A DNA stretch of 64,000 nt from Hylemonella sp. (lineage in GTDB: Bacteria > Pseudomonadota > Gammaproteobacteria > Burkholderiales > Burkholderiaceae_C): contig JAUXVI010000046.1 of the NCBI GenBank assembly GCA_030680575.1, positions 1 through 64,000 of the forward strand, in the 5' to 3' direction. Below are positions 26,582 to 36,765 of this stretch, in pieces. Within the stretch, counting starts at the first letter, position 1. Every line of letters begins with the position of its first letter. The notes under the pieces are model-generated. The model did no database searches and had not been told where the DNA came from. It saw nothing but the letters and a program-made list of their open reading frames with translations. Position numbers and translations under genes: made by a program.

Positions 26582-27385
26582 TCAGACCGCTTGCTGGGTC
26601 GGCAGGCGCTGGACCTGCACGGCCCCGGCGTCCAGCTGCAGGCGCAGCACTTCGGCACGCGGCGGTGTGGCGGCGGCGTCCCAGTCGCTCAGCACGCGTC
26701 GGCGCAGGCCGTCGCCGAAGGCGTGGTCCGCCGGCTTGTGGGTGTGGCCGTGGATCAGTTCACGCGCCTGGGCCGCGTGCAGCCAGCCCGCAGCGGCGGT
26801 GGCATCGACATCGGCGTACACGGCACCGCTGCGCTTGCGGGCCTCGCTTTCGGTGCGTAGGCCGCGTGCGATGGCGCGGCGCTCCGAAAGCGGCTTGGCC
26901 AGAAAGGCCTGTTGCCATTCGGGGCTGCGGACCTGGGCCCGGAATTGCAGGTAGTCGGTGTCGTCCAGGCACAGGGCGTCGCCATGCGAGAGCAGCCAAC
27001 GTTGCGCGCCAAAGGTCAGCACCGTGGGATCGGCCAACAGATGCAGGCCAGCGGCCTGGGCAAACGCGTCCCCGAGCAGGAAGTCGCGGTTGCCGTGCAT
27101 GAGGAAAACGGCACGACGTTGGGCGGTAGTGTGCAGGAGGTGGACGCAGTGGGCCTCGAAACGGGACTCAACGTCTGTGCTGGCCGGTCCGTCATCGCCA
27201 ACCCAGACCTCGAACAGGTCGCCCAGGATGAACACCGCATCGGCGCGGGTGTGCGCCATGTAGTGCGCCCAGGCTTGTACCGTGGCGGGCTCGCTCGCCT
27301 GCAGGTGCAGGTCGGAAATGAAATCGACCACCTGCCAGGCCGCAGGAGCGGTGAGCTCCGCGATCCGGGGGGTGGTCGGGTCCAT
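26582..27385 (-). CDS. lpxH: UDP-2,3-diacylglucosamine diphosphatase
   Basis: LpxH cleaves UDP-2,3-diacylglucosamine to lipid X and UMP in lipid A synthesis, at the inner face of the cytoplasmic membrane. The 267-residue protein contains the calcineurin-like metallophosphatase motifs in order: FISDLHL, GDLFEVWVGDD, GNRDFLLG, SHGDALCLDD and HGHTHKP. A short N-terminal extension (about 16 residues) precedes the core. It lies 20 bases after ppiB on the same strand, with mtfA directly after it. The ppiB-lpxH pairing is common in betaproteobacteria. Confidence 0.95.
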   Translation of the reverse strand: MDPTTPRIAELTAPAAWQVVDFISDLHLQASEPATVQAWAHYMAHTRADAVFILGDLFEVWVGDDGPASTDVESRFEAHCVHLLHTTAQRRAVFLMHGNRDFLLGDAFAQAAGLHLLADPTVLTFGAQRWLLSHGDALCLDDTDYLQFRAQVRSPEWQQAFLAKPLSERRAIARGLRTESEARKRSGAVYADVDATAAAGWLHAAQARELIHGHTHKPADHAFGDGLRRRVLSDWDAAATPPRAEVLRLQLDAGAVQVQRLPTQQAV

Positions 27386-27405
27386 GCGAGTGGGAGATCA
27401 GGCCA

Positions 27406-27915
27406 TCAGGCCAGAGCGGTGGCCTTCTCGATCACCACGTCCTCTTTCGGCACATCGCCGTGGTAGCCCTTCTGGCCCGTCTTGACGGCGGCGATCTTGT
27501 CGACCACGTCGGTGCCGGCGACCACCTTGCCGAACACGGCATAACCCCAGCCCTGGGCGGACGGTGCTGTGTGGTTGAGGAAGCCGTTGTCAGCCACGTT
27601 GATGAAGAACTGTGACGAGGCCGAGTGCGGGTCGTTGGTACGGGCCATGGCAATGGTGTACTTGTCGTTCTTCAGGCCGTTGTTGGCCTCGTTCTCGATC
27701 GGCTTGTCGGTCGGCTTCTGGTTCATGCCGGGCTCGAAGCCGCCGCACTGGATCATGAAGCCGGGGATGACGCGGTGGAAGATGGTGTTGTCATAGTGGC
27801 CCTTGTTGACATAGGCCAGGAAGTTTTCCACCGACTTCGGCGCCTTGGCGGCGTCGAGTTCGAGCGTGATGGTGCCGAGGCCGGCGATCTGGAGTTCGAC
27901 TTGGGGATTGCTCAT
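27406..27915 (-). CDS. ppiB: Cytoplasmic cyclophilin-type peptidyl-prolyl isomerase
   Basis: A 169-residue cyclophilin without a signal peptide. Active-site elements are visible: [16 protein letters not shown] (with the catalytic arginine), [19 protein letters not shown], and the tryptophan-containing [12 protein letters not shown]. It catalyses cis-trans proline isomerisation during protein folding. It follows a second, exported cyclophilin (ppiA) after only 12 bases, and the two are clearly paralogous. Confidence 0.95.
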   Translation of the reverse strand: MSNPQVELQIAGLGTITLELDAAKAPKSVENFLAYVNKGHYDNTIFHRVIPGFMIQCGGFEPGMNQKPTDKPIENEANNGLKNDKYTIAMARTNDPHSASSQFFINVADNGFLNHTAPSAQGWGYAVFGKVVAGTDVVDKIAAVKTGQKGYHGDVPKEDVVIEKATALA

Positions 27916-27927
27916 GATGATGCTTTC

Positions 27928-28512
27928 TTATTTCAGCAGGGTCGCCGACTTGATGAGGATGGGGGTAAGCGGTACGTTCTGGTGCATGCCCTTGTTGCCG
28001 GTGGGGCTGGTGCGAATCTTGTCGACCACGTCCATGCCGGAGACGACCTTGCCGAACACGGCGTAGCCATAGCCGTCGGGCATGGGGGCATTGAGGCCGC
28101 GGTTGTCGACCACGTTGATGAAAAACTGCGCCGTGGCGGAATTCGGGTTGCCGGTGCGCGCCATGGCGATGGTGCCGCGATCGTTCTTCAGGCCGTTGTT
28201 GGCCTCCAGTGGGATCGGGTCACGCGTGGGCTTTTGCTGCATGTCGGGGGTGAAGCCGCCGCCCTGGATCATGAAGCCGTCCATCACGCGGTGGAAGATG
28301 GTGCCTTCATACTGGCGCTCGGCCACGTACTGCAGGAAGTTGGCCACGGTCTTGGGGGCCTTGTCCGGGTAGAGCTCCAGCACGATGTCACCCGCGCTGG
28401 TGGCAAGCGCAACGCGCGGCGCCGACTGGGCGATGGCCGTGCCGTGCAGCAACACAGCCGCGGCGCCAGCCAGAAAAATACGGCGCAGGAGGGAGGAGGG
28501 CTGGGAGGTCAT
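27928..28512 (-). CDS. ppiA: Periplasmic cyclophilin-type peptidyl-prolyl isomerase
   Basis: I start at ATG 28512 (MTSQPSSLLRRIFLAGAAAV), overlapping the stop of the L,D-transpeptidase gene as ATGA; this gives 194 residues. The N-terminus is a clear Sec signal peptide ending AIAQS, so the enzyme is exported. The cyclophilin core carries IFHRVMDGFMIQGGGF, AMARTGNPNSATAQFFINVV and [16 protein letters not shown]. The tryptophan of PpiB is replaced by tyrosine at the equivalent site. It probably assists folding of periplasmic or outer-membrane proteins. Confidence 0.92.
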   Translation of the reverse strand: MTSQPSSLLRRIFLAGAAAVLLHGTAIAQSAPRVALATSAGDIVLELYPDKAPKTVANFLQYVAERQYEGTIFHRVMDGFMIQGGGFTPDMQQKPTRDPIPLEANNGLKNDRGTIAMARTGNPNSATAQFFINVVDNRGLNAPMPDGYGYAVFGKVVSGMDVVDKIRTSPTGNKGMHQNVPLTPILIKSATLLK

Positions 28513-29747
28513 CCGAGGTTGCCTTCGTAAAAAATCTTCCACTGGCTGCCTTCGCGAATCCAGTACTGTCGTTTGGTCGGGCCGGTGCGCGTGCCGTCGG
28601 GCACTTCGCCAAAGGTCACGACCATGGTGTCGGCGGCATCGGTCCAGCGCAGGTAGGACAGGTCCTTCAGCTGGATCGGCCGGCCCTTGACGCGATCGAC
28701 TTCGCTGCGCAGGGACGGTGCCCACTCGCGCAGGGTCTTGCCGTTGCTGTTGAAGTCGGCCGTGTAGAAGCTCAGCAGCTGATCGATGTTGCCGCTGGAC
28801 TTGGCGTTGCGCCAGGCGGTCAGGGCCTCTTCGAAGGGTTTGCTCTGGGCGCGGGTGCTGTGCGGAGCCACCCAGTCCAGCTTGTGCGAAATCACCACCG
28901 GCGTGGTGCGGACTTCGACGGTGCGGATGAGGCGGTCCAGATCGGGGTTGGCCAGCACGACACAGCCATCCGAGGCCAGCGGCGGGCGAGAAAACTGGTT
29001 GGGCGGCGTGCCGTGCAGCCAGATGCCGCGGCCGGTCTTGCCGCGCTTGCTGTCCAGCACGTTGGGGTAGTTGATCGGCAGGGCGCCCGTGCCGTAGAAG
29101 TCGCGCAGCGACTTGGGATCGAGGTTGCTGGTGATGAAGTACACGCCCAGCGGCGTGCGTGCATCGCCTTCGACCGCCTTCTCGATGCCGGACTTGCCCA
29201 CCGAGATGTAATAGTCGGCCACCAGGTTCAGACCGCGCTCGCTGTTTTCGAACAGGTACAGGCGCGAACGCGAGGCATCCACCGCAATGGCGTGCTTATT
29301 GCGCGGCGACAAGGCCAGGAACTGCGAAGGGATGGTGCCGGCTGGCGGCCGCTCGCGCAGGGCCTTGAGCCGCATCTGCGATTCGTCACGCAACTCGGCC
29401 AAGCCGGCGCTGTGGGCCAGAATTTCGGGCACATCACCGAACTTGCGCAGCGCACGCGTGCGCGAGGTCAGCAGATCGCCATAGACCAGCTGGGCCAGCT
29501 GGAAGTTGGGGTAGTCACGCACCAGGCTCTCGGCCCGTGCCAGTGCTTCGCGCGTCTTGCCATGGCCGGTCAGGCGGTAGACCTCGATCAGCCGGGCTTC
29601 GGCCACGCCATCGTTGGTGGTGGTGTTGCGGGCAGCGGGGGCGGCAGCGTTGGGTTTCTGGCTTTTTTTGCCGTTGTCGGCGCTTGCCGGCGCTGTGAAC
29701 AGGCCGGTGGCAGCAATGAGCAAAAACGCTAAAAATCCTTGGGTCAT
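28509..29747 (-). CDS. L,D-transpeptidase (YkuD) with C-terminal NTF2-like domain
   Basis: A 412-residue exported protein: signal peptide (about 1-23, ending PASADN), a helical TPR-like region (about 45-130), and the YkuD catalytic domain (about 150-290) with IWLHGTP and SDGCVVLANP, where C262 is the nucleophile. The C-terminal about 110 residues form a SnoaL/NTF2-like (Cds6-like) domain. The enzyme is expected to make 3-3 peptidoglycan crosslinks or attach proteins to peptidoglycan. It is followed by ppiA with an ATGA overlap, and preceded 61 bases upstream by a TPR protein with a related C-terminal domain. Confidence 0.88.
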   Translation of the reverse strand: MTQGFLAFLLIAATGLFTAPASADNGKKSQKPNAAAPAARNTTTNDGVAEARLIEVYRLTGHGKTREALARAESLVRDYPNFQLAQLVYGDLLTSRTRALRKFGDVPEILAHSAGLAELRDESQMRLKALRERPPAGTIPSQFLALSPRNKHAIAVDASRSRLYLFENSERGLNLVADYYISVGKSGIEKAVEGDARTPLGVYFITSNLDPKSLRDFYGTGALPINYPNVLDSKRGKTGRGIWLHGTPPNQFSRPPLASDGCVVLANPDLDRLIRTVEVRTTPVVISHKLDWVAPHSTRAQSKPFEEALTAWRNAKSSGNIDQLLSFYTADFNSNGKTLREWAPSLRSEVDRVKGRPIQLKDLSYLRWTDAADTMVVTFGEVPDGTRTGPTKRQYWIREGSQWKIFYEGNLG

Positions 29748-29808
29748 GTCAGTTCAAAAGCAATGTGGGGAGTCCCGCCGGCATTCCTGTGGGACACGGA
29801 TCATGGCT

Positions 29809-30840
29809 TCAGGTTCCCGTCGATTCTCTGACGATCAGCCAGCGATCGCCTGATTTGACCAGATCAAGCGTCTTGCGGCTGGAAACCGCCAGTGCGTCAG
29901 CCTTGTAGTCCTGGCGGAATTTTGCCACTGCCTTGGTGCCGTTGACACTCACGCTCAGGTTTTCCAGCTTGACGCTGATGGCCGATTTGCCGGTGATGCG
30001 CTGGCGCCGCTCGCTTTCCCAGCTGCTGCGCGACAGCTTGCCCGGCGGATCGAATTCCTTGCCGTAGGCGCCGAGGTAGGCGTTCATGTCCTTGTTGGCC
30101 CAGGCCTTGGCCCAGGCGCGCACAGTGGCTTCCACATCCTTGGCGGCGTGGTCGGCCGTCACTGGCTTGGCCGCCGTGACCGGGGCTGCTGGTGCGGCGG
30201 GGGCGGTTGCCACCACGGCCGGTTTGGCTGCGGGGACGGCGGCCGGCGCCGGGGCGACGGGTGCCGCTGGCGTAACCTGGGGGGCTGCCGGCGCCGGGGT
30301 GGCGGGGCGCTGGCCCTTGGCGGCGGGGTCGAACAGTTCGCGGATCAGGGCCAGTTTGGGCTGGGCGGTGGCGCCGCTGTCGAGTTGCAGGGCCTTGTTG
30401 TAGGCCTGGCTGGCGAGCTTGGCGTAGACATCGCCCAGGTTCTCGTGCGCCGTCGAGTAGCTGGGGTTGGTGCGGATCGCCATCTCCAGCGCGGCGCGCG
30501 CCTTGTCGAACTGGCCCTGGCCGGCATAAAGCACGGCCAGGTTGTTGTAGGGCTCGGGCAGCTCGGGGTAGTCCTCGGTCAGCTTGGTGAAGGTGGCGAT
30601 GGCGTCATTGGTCTTGCCGGTCTCGCGCTGGATCACGCCCTTGATGAAGCGCATCTGCGGGTCGCGCGGCTTGGTGGCGAGGTACTGGTCGGCCTTGCTC
30701 TGGGCGTCGGCCAGCTTGCCGGCGGCGACCAGCTTGTTGACGTCACTGTACTCATCAGCATGAACGGACGGGAGGGCCAAACTGCCTGCCAATGCAAGCA
30801 GCCGGAGAAGGTGAGAAATTTTGGCGCTACCGTGCTTCAT
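29809..30840 (-). CDS. Exported TPR protein with C-terminal NTF2-like domain
   Basis: A 343-residue protein with a signal peptide (about 1-28, ending SVHADE), three to four tetratricopeptide repeats (about 30-165), a Pro/Ala-rich linker (about 175-230), and a C-terminal SnoaL/NTF2-like domain (about 235-343, with VRAWAKAWANKDMNAYLGAY and SGDRWLIVRES). It is likely a periplasmic partner or scaffold for the adjacent L,D-transpeptidase, whose C-terminal domain is related. Their operon arrangement supports a joint role in peptidoglycan. The exact function is unknown. Confidence 0.78.
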   Translation of the reverse strand: MKHGSAKISHLLRLLALAGSLALPSVHADEYSDVNKLVAAGKLADAQSKADQYLATKPRDPQMRFIKGVIQRETGKTNDAIATFTKLTEDYPELPEPYNNLAVLYAGQGQFDKARAALEMAIRTNPSYSTAHENLGDVYAKLASQAYNKALQLDSGATAQPKLALIRELFDPAAKGQRPATPAPAAPQVTPAAPVAPAPAAVPAAKPAVVATAPAAPAAPVTAAKPVTADHAAKDVEATVRAWAKAWANKDMNAYLGAYGKEFDPPGKLSRSSWESERRQRITGKSAISVKLENLSVSVNGTKAVAKFRQDYKADALAVSSRKTLDLVKSGDRWLIVRESTGT

Positions 30841-30966
30841 AAATCGTAGATGGGTGCAAGCCCGTGTCGGATGACAAATCGCGGGGCTTTATACTGCGTT
30901 GGATTGTAGCCTCGCCAACGTTTCCGACCGGTCGCGCCGGTCGTTTGGCCCGCTTTAGAAATATTC

Positions 30967-32343
<1,377 letters not shown>

Positions 32344-32388
32344 CGAGGTGCATGATGACTGGGGCCGCGAGCTCCCGAAAGGCGTGAT

Positions 32389-33039
32389 GTGCCCGCGACC
32401 AAAAGCATAGCGCCCAAGATCTTCACGCCGGACTACTGGGACGAGGCCTGCAAGCACCTGATGAAGAAGGATCGGGTGATGAAGCGGCTCATTCCGCAGC
32501 ATGGCGACGCCTGCCTGCAGACCCGGGGGGACGCCTTCACCACGCTGGCGCGCAGCATCGTGGGCCAGCAGATCTCGGTCAAGGCGGCACAGACGGTGTG
32601 GGAGCGCTTTGTCGCGTTGCCGAAAAAGATGACGCCGGCCAATGTGCTCAAACTCAAGGTCGACGACATGCGCGCGGCCGGCTTGAGCGTGCGCAAGGTC
32701 GAGTACCTGGTGGACCTGGCGCTGCACTTCGACAACGATCTGGTGCAGGTGGCCGCCTGGGAAGGCATGGACGACGAAGCCATCATCGCCGAGCTGGTGG
32801 ACATCCGCGGCATTGGCCGCTGGACGGCCGAGATGTTCCTGATCTTCCACCTGATGCGGCCCAACGTGCTGCCGCTGGACGATGTGGGCCTGATCAACGG
32901 CATCAGCCGCAACTATTTTTCCGGTGAATCCGTCAGCCGCAGCGATGCGCGCGAAGTGGCCGCCGCCTGGGCGCCTTATTGCAGCGTGGCAACTTGGTAT
33001 ATTTGGCGCTCCCTCGACCCCGTGCCGGTGGAGTATTAG
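32389..33039 (+). CDS. DNA-3-methyladenine glycosylase (HhH-GPD family)
   Basis: A 216-residue base-excision repair protein with the helix-hairpin-helix motif VDIRGIGRWTAEMFLIFHL, followed by the catalytic aspartate region RPNVLPLDDVGLINGI. SIVGQQISVKAAQTVWERF is the usual GQQ-S pattern of AlkA-like enzymes. It excises alkylated purines. The start is a GTG at 32389, 45 bases after cysS. It is shorter than E. coli AlkA and lacks that protein's N-terminal domain, as in many betaproteobacterial members. Confidence 0.88.
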   Translation: MPATKSIAPKIFTPDYWDEACKHLMKKDRVMKRLIPQHGDACLQTRGDAFTTLARSIVGQQISVKAAQTVWERFVALPKKMTPANVLKLKVDDMRAAGLSVRKVEYLVDLALHFDNDLVQVAAWEGMDDEAIIAELVDIRGIGRWTAEMFLIFHLMRPNVLPLDDVGLINGISRNYFSGESVSRSDAREVAAAWAPYCSVATWYIWRSLDPVPVEY

Positions 33040-33116
33040 CCGTTGGCCTGACCGGCGTCTGCCCCGTGGCAGGCGAGCCGCCTGAGGTGCCAACGCAGAG
33101 AACAAGGAGTTAGTCG

Positions 33117-34094
33117 ATGGCGAAAAAAACATTCCTCGATTTCGAGCAACCGATTGCCGAACTCGAAGCCAAGATTGAAGAACTGCGCTACGTGCAGAAC
33201 GAGTCGGCGGTGGACATCACCGAAGAAATCGACCAGCTGAGCAAGAAGAGCCAGCAGCTGACCAAGGATGTCTACAGCAACCTGACGCCGTGGCAGATCA
33301 CCAAGATCGCACGCCACCCTGAGCGTCCCTACACGCTGGATTACGTCAATGAACTGTTCACCGATTTCGTCGAGCTGCACGGCGACCGCCACTTTGCCGA
33401 CGACCTGAGCATCGTCGGCGGCCTGGCCCGCTTCAACGGCAACGCCTGCATGGTGCTCGGCCAGCAAAAGGGGCGCGACACCAAGGAGCGCGGCATGCGC
33501 AACTTCGGCATGAGCAAGCCGGAGGGCTACCGCAAGGCGCTGCGCCTGATGAAGACAGCCGAGAAATTCAAGCTGCCGGTGTTCACCTTTGTCGACACCC
33601 CTGGCGCCTACCCCGGCATTGACGCCGAGGAGCGCGGCCAATCGGAAGCCATTGGCCGCAACATCTTCGAGATGGCGCAGCTGGAAGTGCCGATCATCAC
33701 CACCATCATCGGTGAAGGCGGCTCTGGCGGTGCGCTGGCCATTTCGGTGGCCGACCAGGTGCTGATGTTGCAGTACTCGGTCTATTCCGTCATCAGCCCC
33801 GAGGGCTGTGCCTCCATCCTGTGGAAGACCGCGGACAAGGCGCAGGAAGCCGCCGAAGCCCTGGGCATCACTGCCCACCGCCTCAAGGCCATGGGACTGA
33901 TCGACAAGATCGTCAACGAGCCGGTCGGCGGTGCACACCGCGATCACAAGCAGATGGCGGCTTTCCTCAAGCGCGCCCTGGGCGAGGCCTACCGTCAGGT
34001 CGCCGACCTCAAGGTCAAGGAACTGCTGGAGCGTCGTTATGAGCGCCTGCAGAGCTATGGCCGTTTCACCGACACCAAGACCAGCGGCAAGTAA
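33117..34094 (+). CDS. accA: Acetyl-CoA carboxylase carboxyltransferase subunit alpha
   Basis: AccA pairs with AccD to transfer CO2 from biotin to acetyl-CoA, giving malonyl-CoA for fatty-acid synthesis. The 325-residue protein begins with the [18 protein letters not shown] coiled segment and contains the crotonase-fold motifs [20 protein letters not shown] and [19 protein letters not shown]-type sequence (ACAAGGAG) precedes the ATG. It lies between a DNA glycosylase and tilS; accA-tilS adjacency is common in Burkholderiales. Confidence 0.96.
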   Translation: MAKKTFLDFEQPIAELEAKIEELRYVQNESAVDITEEIDQLSKKSQQLTKDVYSNLTPWQITKIARHPERPYTLDYVNELFTDFVELHGDRHFADDLSIVGGLARFNGNACMVLGQQKGRDTKERGMRNFGMSKPEGYRKALRLMKTAEKFKLPVFTFVDTPGAYPGIDAEERGQSEAIGRNIFEMAQLEVPIITTIIGEGGSGGALAISVADQVLMLQYSVYSVISPEGCASILWKTADKAQEAAEALGITAHRLKAMGLIDKIVNEPVGGAHRDHKQMAAFLKRALGEAYRQVADLKVKELLERRYERLQSYGRFTDTKTSGK

Positions 34095-34142
34095 GACGGC
34101 TGGCCTGTCGCGCACCACGGTGCACGGGGCGGAGTTCATCCC

Positions 34143-35093
34143 ATGAGCAAGACGCTGGCGCAAGCTATGGGCGAGTTCGAGCCCGGTTTGCCGCTGGCGG
34201 TGGCCTACAGCGGCGGTGCCGACTCCACCGCGCTGCTGCTGGCCTGTGCCGAAAAGTGGCCGGGCCAGGTCTGCGCCTTCCACGTCCACCACGGGCTGCA
34301 GGCGGCAGCCGACACCTTCGAGCAGCACGGCCGCGAGTTCTGCGCGCGCCTGGGCGTGCCGTTGCGGGTGAGCCGGGTCGATGCGCGCCATGCCCCAGGG
34401 GAGAGCCCGGAGGCGGCCGCGCGCCATGCGCGTTACGAGGCTTTTCGGGTCCTAGCCCAGGAAGATATTGCGCCAGGCGCTATCAAAAACATAGCGGTTG
34501 CGCAGCAGGCGGATGACCAGGTCGAGACCCTGCTGCTGGCGCTGAGCCGCGGCGCCGGCCTGCCGGGCCTGAGTGCCATGCCGGCCGAGTGGGTGCGTGA
34601 TGGCCTTCACTATTTCCGGCCACTGCTCGATGTGCCCGGGGCCGAGCTGCGCCACTGGCTGCGCGAGCGTGGCGTGGCCTGGGTCGAGGACCCGACCAAT
34701 GTCGACGAAAAGTTCACACGCAACCGCATCCGCGCGCGCCTGCTGCCGGCCCTGGCTGACACCTTTCCCCAGTTCCGCGACACCTTGGCCCGCAGTGCGG
34801 CCCATGCCGCCGAAGCACAACGGCTGCTGAACGAGGTGGCGCTCGACGACCTGACACACACCGGCCTGCCACCGCAGATCGCCCGCCTGCAGGCCTTGAG
34901 CCGGGCGCGCCAGGCCAATGTGCTGCGTCACTGGTTGCGCAGCGCGCACGGCACGGTACCCAGTGCCGCCCAGCTGCAGGAGCTGCTGGACCAGGTGGCC
35001 GCCTGCACCACGCGCGGCCACCGCATCCGCCTTAAGGTCGGTGCCGGCTTTGTCGAGCGGCAGGGCGCAGTGCTGACTTGGTACAATCCCTAG
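34143..35093 (+). CDS. tilS: tRNA(Ile)-lysidine synthase
   Basis: TilS modifies C34 of the tRNA-Ile CAU anticodon to lysidine so that AUA codons are read as isoleucine. The 316-residue product holds the N-terminal ATP-pyrophosphatase domain (PP-loop SGGADS at residues 23-28) and a short linker domain with EDPTNVDEKFTRNRIR. The C-terminal domains of longer orthologues are missing. The second ATPase motif, usually HxxDD, reads AQQADDQ at 120-126, with glutamine replacing histidine. A 17-nt interspersed core repeat (34479-34495) is inserted immediately before this motif. The gene is probably essential, so I assume it is active. Confidence 0.9.
   Translation: MSKTLAQAMGEFEPGLPLAVAYSGGADSTALLLACAEKWPGQVCAFHVHHGLQAAADTFEQHGREFCARLGVPLRVSRVDARHAPGESPEAAARHARYEAFRVLAQEDIAPGAIKNIAVAQQADDQVETLLLALSRGAGLPGLSAMPAEWVRDGLHYFRPLLDVPGAELRHWLRERGVAWVEDPTNVDEKFTRNRIRARLLPALADTFPQFRDTLARSAAHAAEAQRLLNEVALDDLTHTGLPPQIARLQALSRARQANVLRHWLRSAHGTVPSAAQLQELLDQVAACTTRGHRIRLKVGAGFVERQGAVLTWYNP
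34479..34495 (+). repeat. Interspersed 17-nt core repeat, copy 3 (in tilS)
   Basis: GCTATCAAAAACATAGC is the most symmetrical copy: GCTAT and ATAGC are inverted repeats around seven bases. It is preceded by GGAAGATATTGCGCCAGGC, matching the upstream segment of the DUF349 and hpnE copies. In tilS it encodes AIKNIA, just before the AQQADDQ motif. Confidence 0.6.
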
Positions 35094-35195
35094 GTTTTGC
35101 TCGCAGGTGCGTCACCGGGGCAGGGCACACACTTGTGTTGACACCGGCGAGCCACAGCGCGCTGCGCAGGCCAAGCCACCAATCCGACTAATTCA

Positions 35196-36464
35196 ATGGC
35201 ATTGATCGTTCACAAATACGGCGGCACGTCGATGGGCTCTACCGAGCGCATTCGCAATGTCGCCAAACGCGTCGCCAAATGGGCGCGCGCCGGCCACCAG
35301 ATGGTGGTGGTGCCCTCGGCCATGAGTGGCGAGACCAACCGTCTGCTGGGCCTGGCCAAGGAGCTGGCGCCTGCCAAGGCGTCTGATGCCACCAACCGCG
35401 AACTCGACATGCTGGCCGCCACCGGCGAGCAGGCCTCGAGCGCCTTGCTGGCGATTGCCTTGCAGGCTGAAGGCATGGAGTCGGTCAGCTACGCCGGCTG
35501 GCAGGTGCCGATCCTGACCAACAGCGCCTACACCAAGGCACGCATCGAATCGATCGACGACAAGCGCGTGCGGGCCGATCTGGCCGCCGGACGAGTGGTG
35601 ATCGTGACCGGTTTCCAGGGGCTGGATGAGCAGGGCAACATCACCACGCTGGGGCGGGGTGGCTCCGACACCTCGGCGGTGGCAGTCGCCGCGGCCATGA
35701 AGGCCGACGAGTGTCTGATCTACACCGACGTTGACGGCGTCTACACCACCGACCCGCGCGTGGTGCCGGAAGCGCGCCGCCTGCAGACCGTGAGCTTCGA
35801 GGAGATGCTGGAGATGGCCTCCATGGGCTCCAAGGTGCTGCAGATCCGCTCGGTCGAGTTCGCCGGCAAATACAAGGTGCCGCTGCGTGTGCTCTCCAGC
35901 TTCACGCCCTGGGATATTGACCTCGCTGAGGAAGCCAAGTCTGGCACGTTGATCACTTTTGAGGAAGACGAAAAAATGGAACAAGCCATTGTTTCCGGCA
36001 TTGCATTCAACCGCGACGAAGCCAAGATTTCCGTGGTCGGCGTGCCCGACAAGCCGGGCATCGCGTACCAGATCCTGGGCGCCGTGGCCGATGCCAACAT
36101 CGAAGTCGACATGATCATCCAGAACATCAGCAAGGATGGCAAGACCGACTTCAGCTTCACCGTCAACCGCAACGACTATGCGCGTGCGATCGACCTGCTC
36201 AAGGACAAAGTGGTGCCGAGTCTTGGCGCACAGGACGTCCTGGGCGACACCAAGATCTGCAAGGTGTCGATCGTCGGCATCGGCATGCGCAGTCATGTCG
36301 GCATTGCCAGCAAGATGTTCCGTTCCTTGAGCGAAGAAGGCATCAACATCCAGATGATTTCCACCAGCGAAATCAAGACCTCCGTCGTGATCGACGAGAA
36401 GTACATGGAGCTGGCCGTGCGCGCGCTGCACAAGGCGTTCGATCTGGATCAGCCGAAGGCGTGA
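35196..36464 (+). CDS. lysC: Aspartate kinase
   Basis: LysC phosphorylates aspartate, the first step toward lysine, threonine and methionine. The 422-residue monofunctional enzyme begins with the KYGGTSMGS signature, carries [24 protein letters not shown] and [13 protein letters not shown] in the catalytic domain, and ends with two ACT regulatory domains (about 265-420, including [13 protein letters not shown] and [19 protein letters not shown]). Feedback control by lysine and/or threonine is likely. No lysine riboswitch is visible in the 102-base spacer after tilS. tRNA-Ser follows 39 bases downstream. Confidence 0.95.
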   Translation: MALIVHKYGGTSMGSTERIRNVAKRVAKWARAGHQMVVVPSAMSGETNRLLGLAKELAPAKASDATNRELDMLAATGEQASSALLAIALQAEGMESVSYAGWQVPILTNSAYTKARIESIDDKRVRADLAAGRVVIVTGFQGLDEQGNITTLGRGGSDTSAVAVAAAMKADECLIYTDVDGVYTTDPRVVPEARRLQTVSFEEMLEMASMGSKVLQIRSVEFAGKYKVPLRVLSSFTPWDIDLAEEAKSGTLITFEEDEKMEQAIVSGIAFNRDEAKISVVGVPDKPGIAYQILGAVADANIEVDMIIQNISKDGKTDFSFTVNRNDYARAIDLLKDKVVPSLGAQDVLGDTKICKVSIVGIGMRSHVGIASKMFRSLSEEGINIQMISTSEIKTSVVIDEKYMELAVRALHKAFDLDQPKA

Positions 36465-36483
36465 AATTGCATTGAAGTCGTGC

Positions 36484-36489
36484 GATAAT
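36484..36489 (+). promoter_or_regulatory. Possible -10 element of the tRNA-Ser promoter
   Basis: GATAAT at 36484-36489 ends 14 bases before the mature tRNA-Ser 5' end and is followed by a GC-rich discriminator (CTCGCC), as in stringently controlled stable-RNA promoters. The -35 region is weak, so the call is tentative. Confidence 0.4.
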
Positions 36490-36503
36490 CTCGCCTGACT
36501 TTA

Positions 36504-36596
36504 GGAAACGTGACCGAGTGGCCGAAGGTGCTCCCCTGCTAAGGGAGTATGGGGTGTAGAGCCTCATCGAGGGTTCGAATCCCTCCGTTTCCGCCA
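36504..36596 (+). tRNA. tRNA-Ser, anticodon GCT
   Basis: A complete class II tRNA: the 7-bp acceptor stem pairs GGAAACG (36504-36510) with CGTTTCC (36586-36592), with G discriminator and an encoded CCA (36594-36596). The anticodon loop is CTGCTAA, flanked by CTCCC/GGGAG, giving GCT at 36538-36540, which reads AGC/AGU serine codons. A long variable arm and a GGTTCGAATCC T-loop are present. Confidence 0.97.
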
Positions 36597-36602
36597 ATAA
36601 CA

Positions 36603-36630
36603 AGCCCCGCCTCGTGCGGGGCTTTGTTTT
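36603..36630 (+). terminator. Intrinsic terminator after tRNA-Ser
   Basis: AGCCCCGC (36603-36610) pairs perfectly with GCGGGGCT (36616-36623) around CTCGT, followed by TTGTTTTT. It is a strong rho-independent terminator 6 bases after the tRNA CCA end. Confidence 0.9.
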
Positions 36631-36765
36631 TGGCGCTGCACCGTGAAATTTGTGCCAGACGAATTCCGAGTCATCCCTTGCCACCGACAGAAAGAGCCAG
36701 TAGTCCCCCAATATGGCTGTATTTCTCGTGCTCAATCTGTACACCCCCCCCGGTAGAATCGAGCC

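Noticed and set aside
35094-35195. Lysine riboswitch before lysC
   Set aside because: The spacer is only 102 bases and lacks the conserved lysine-aptamer elements.
36504-36630. tRNA-Ser as an integration site for a genomic island
   Set aside because: No integrase gene, no repeated tRNA 3' end and no accessory genes follow; only a terminator and a housekeeping-like GGDEF gene.
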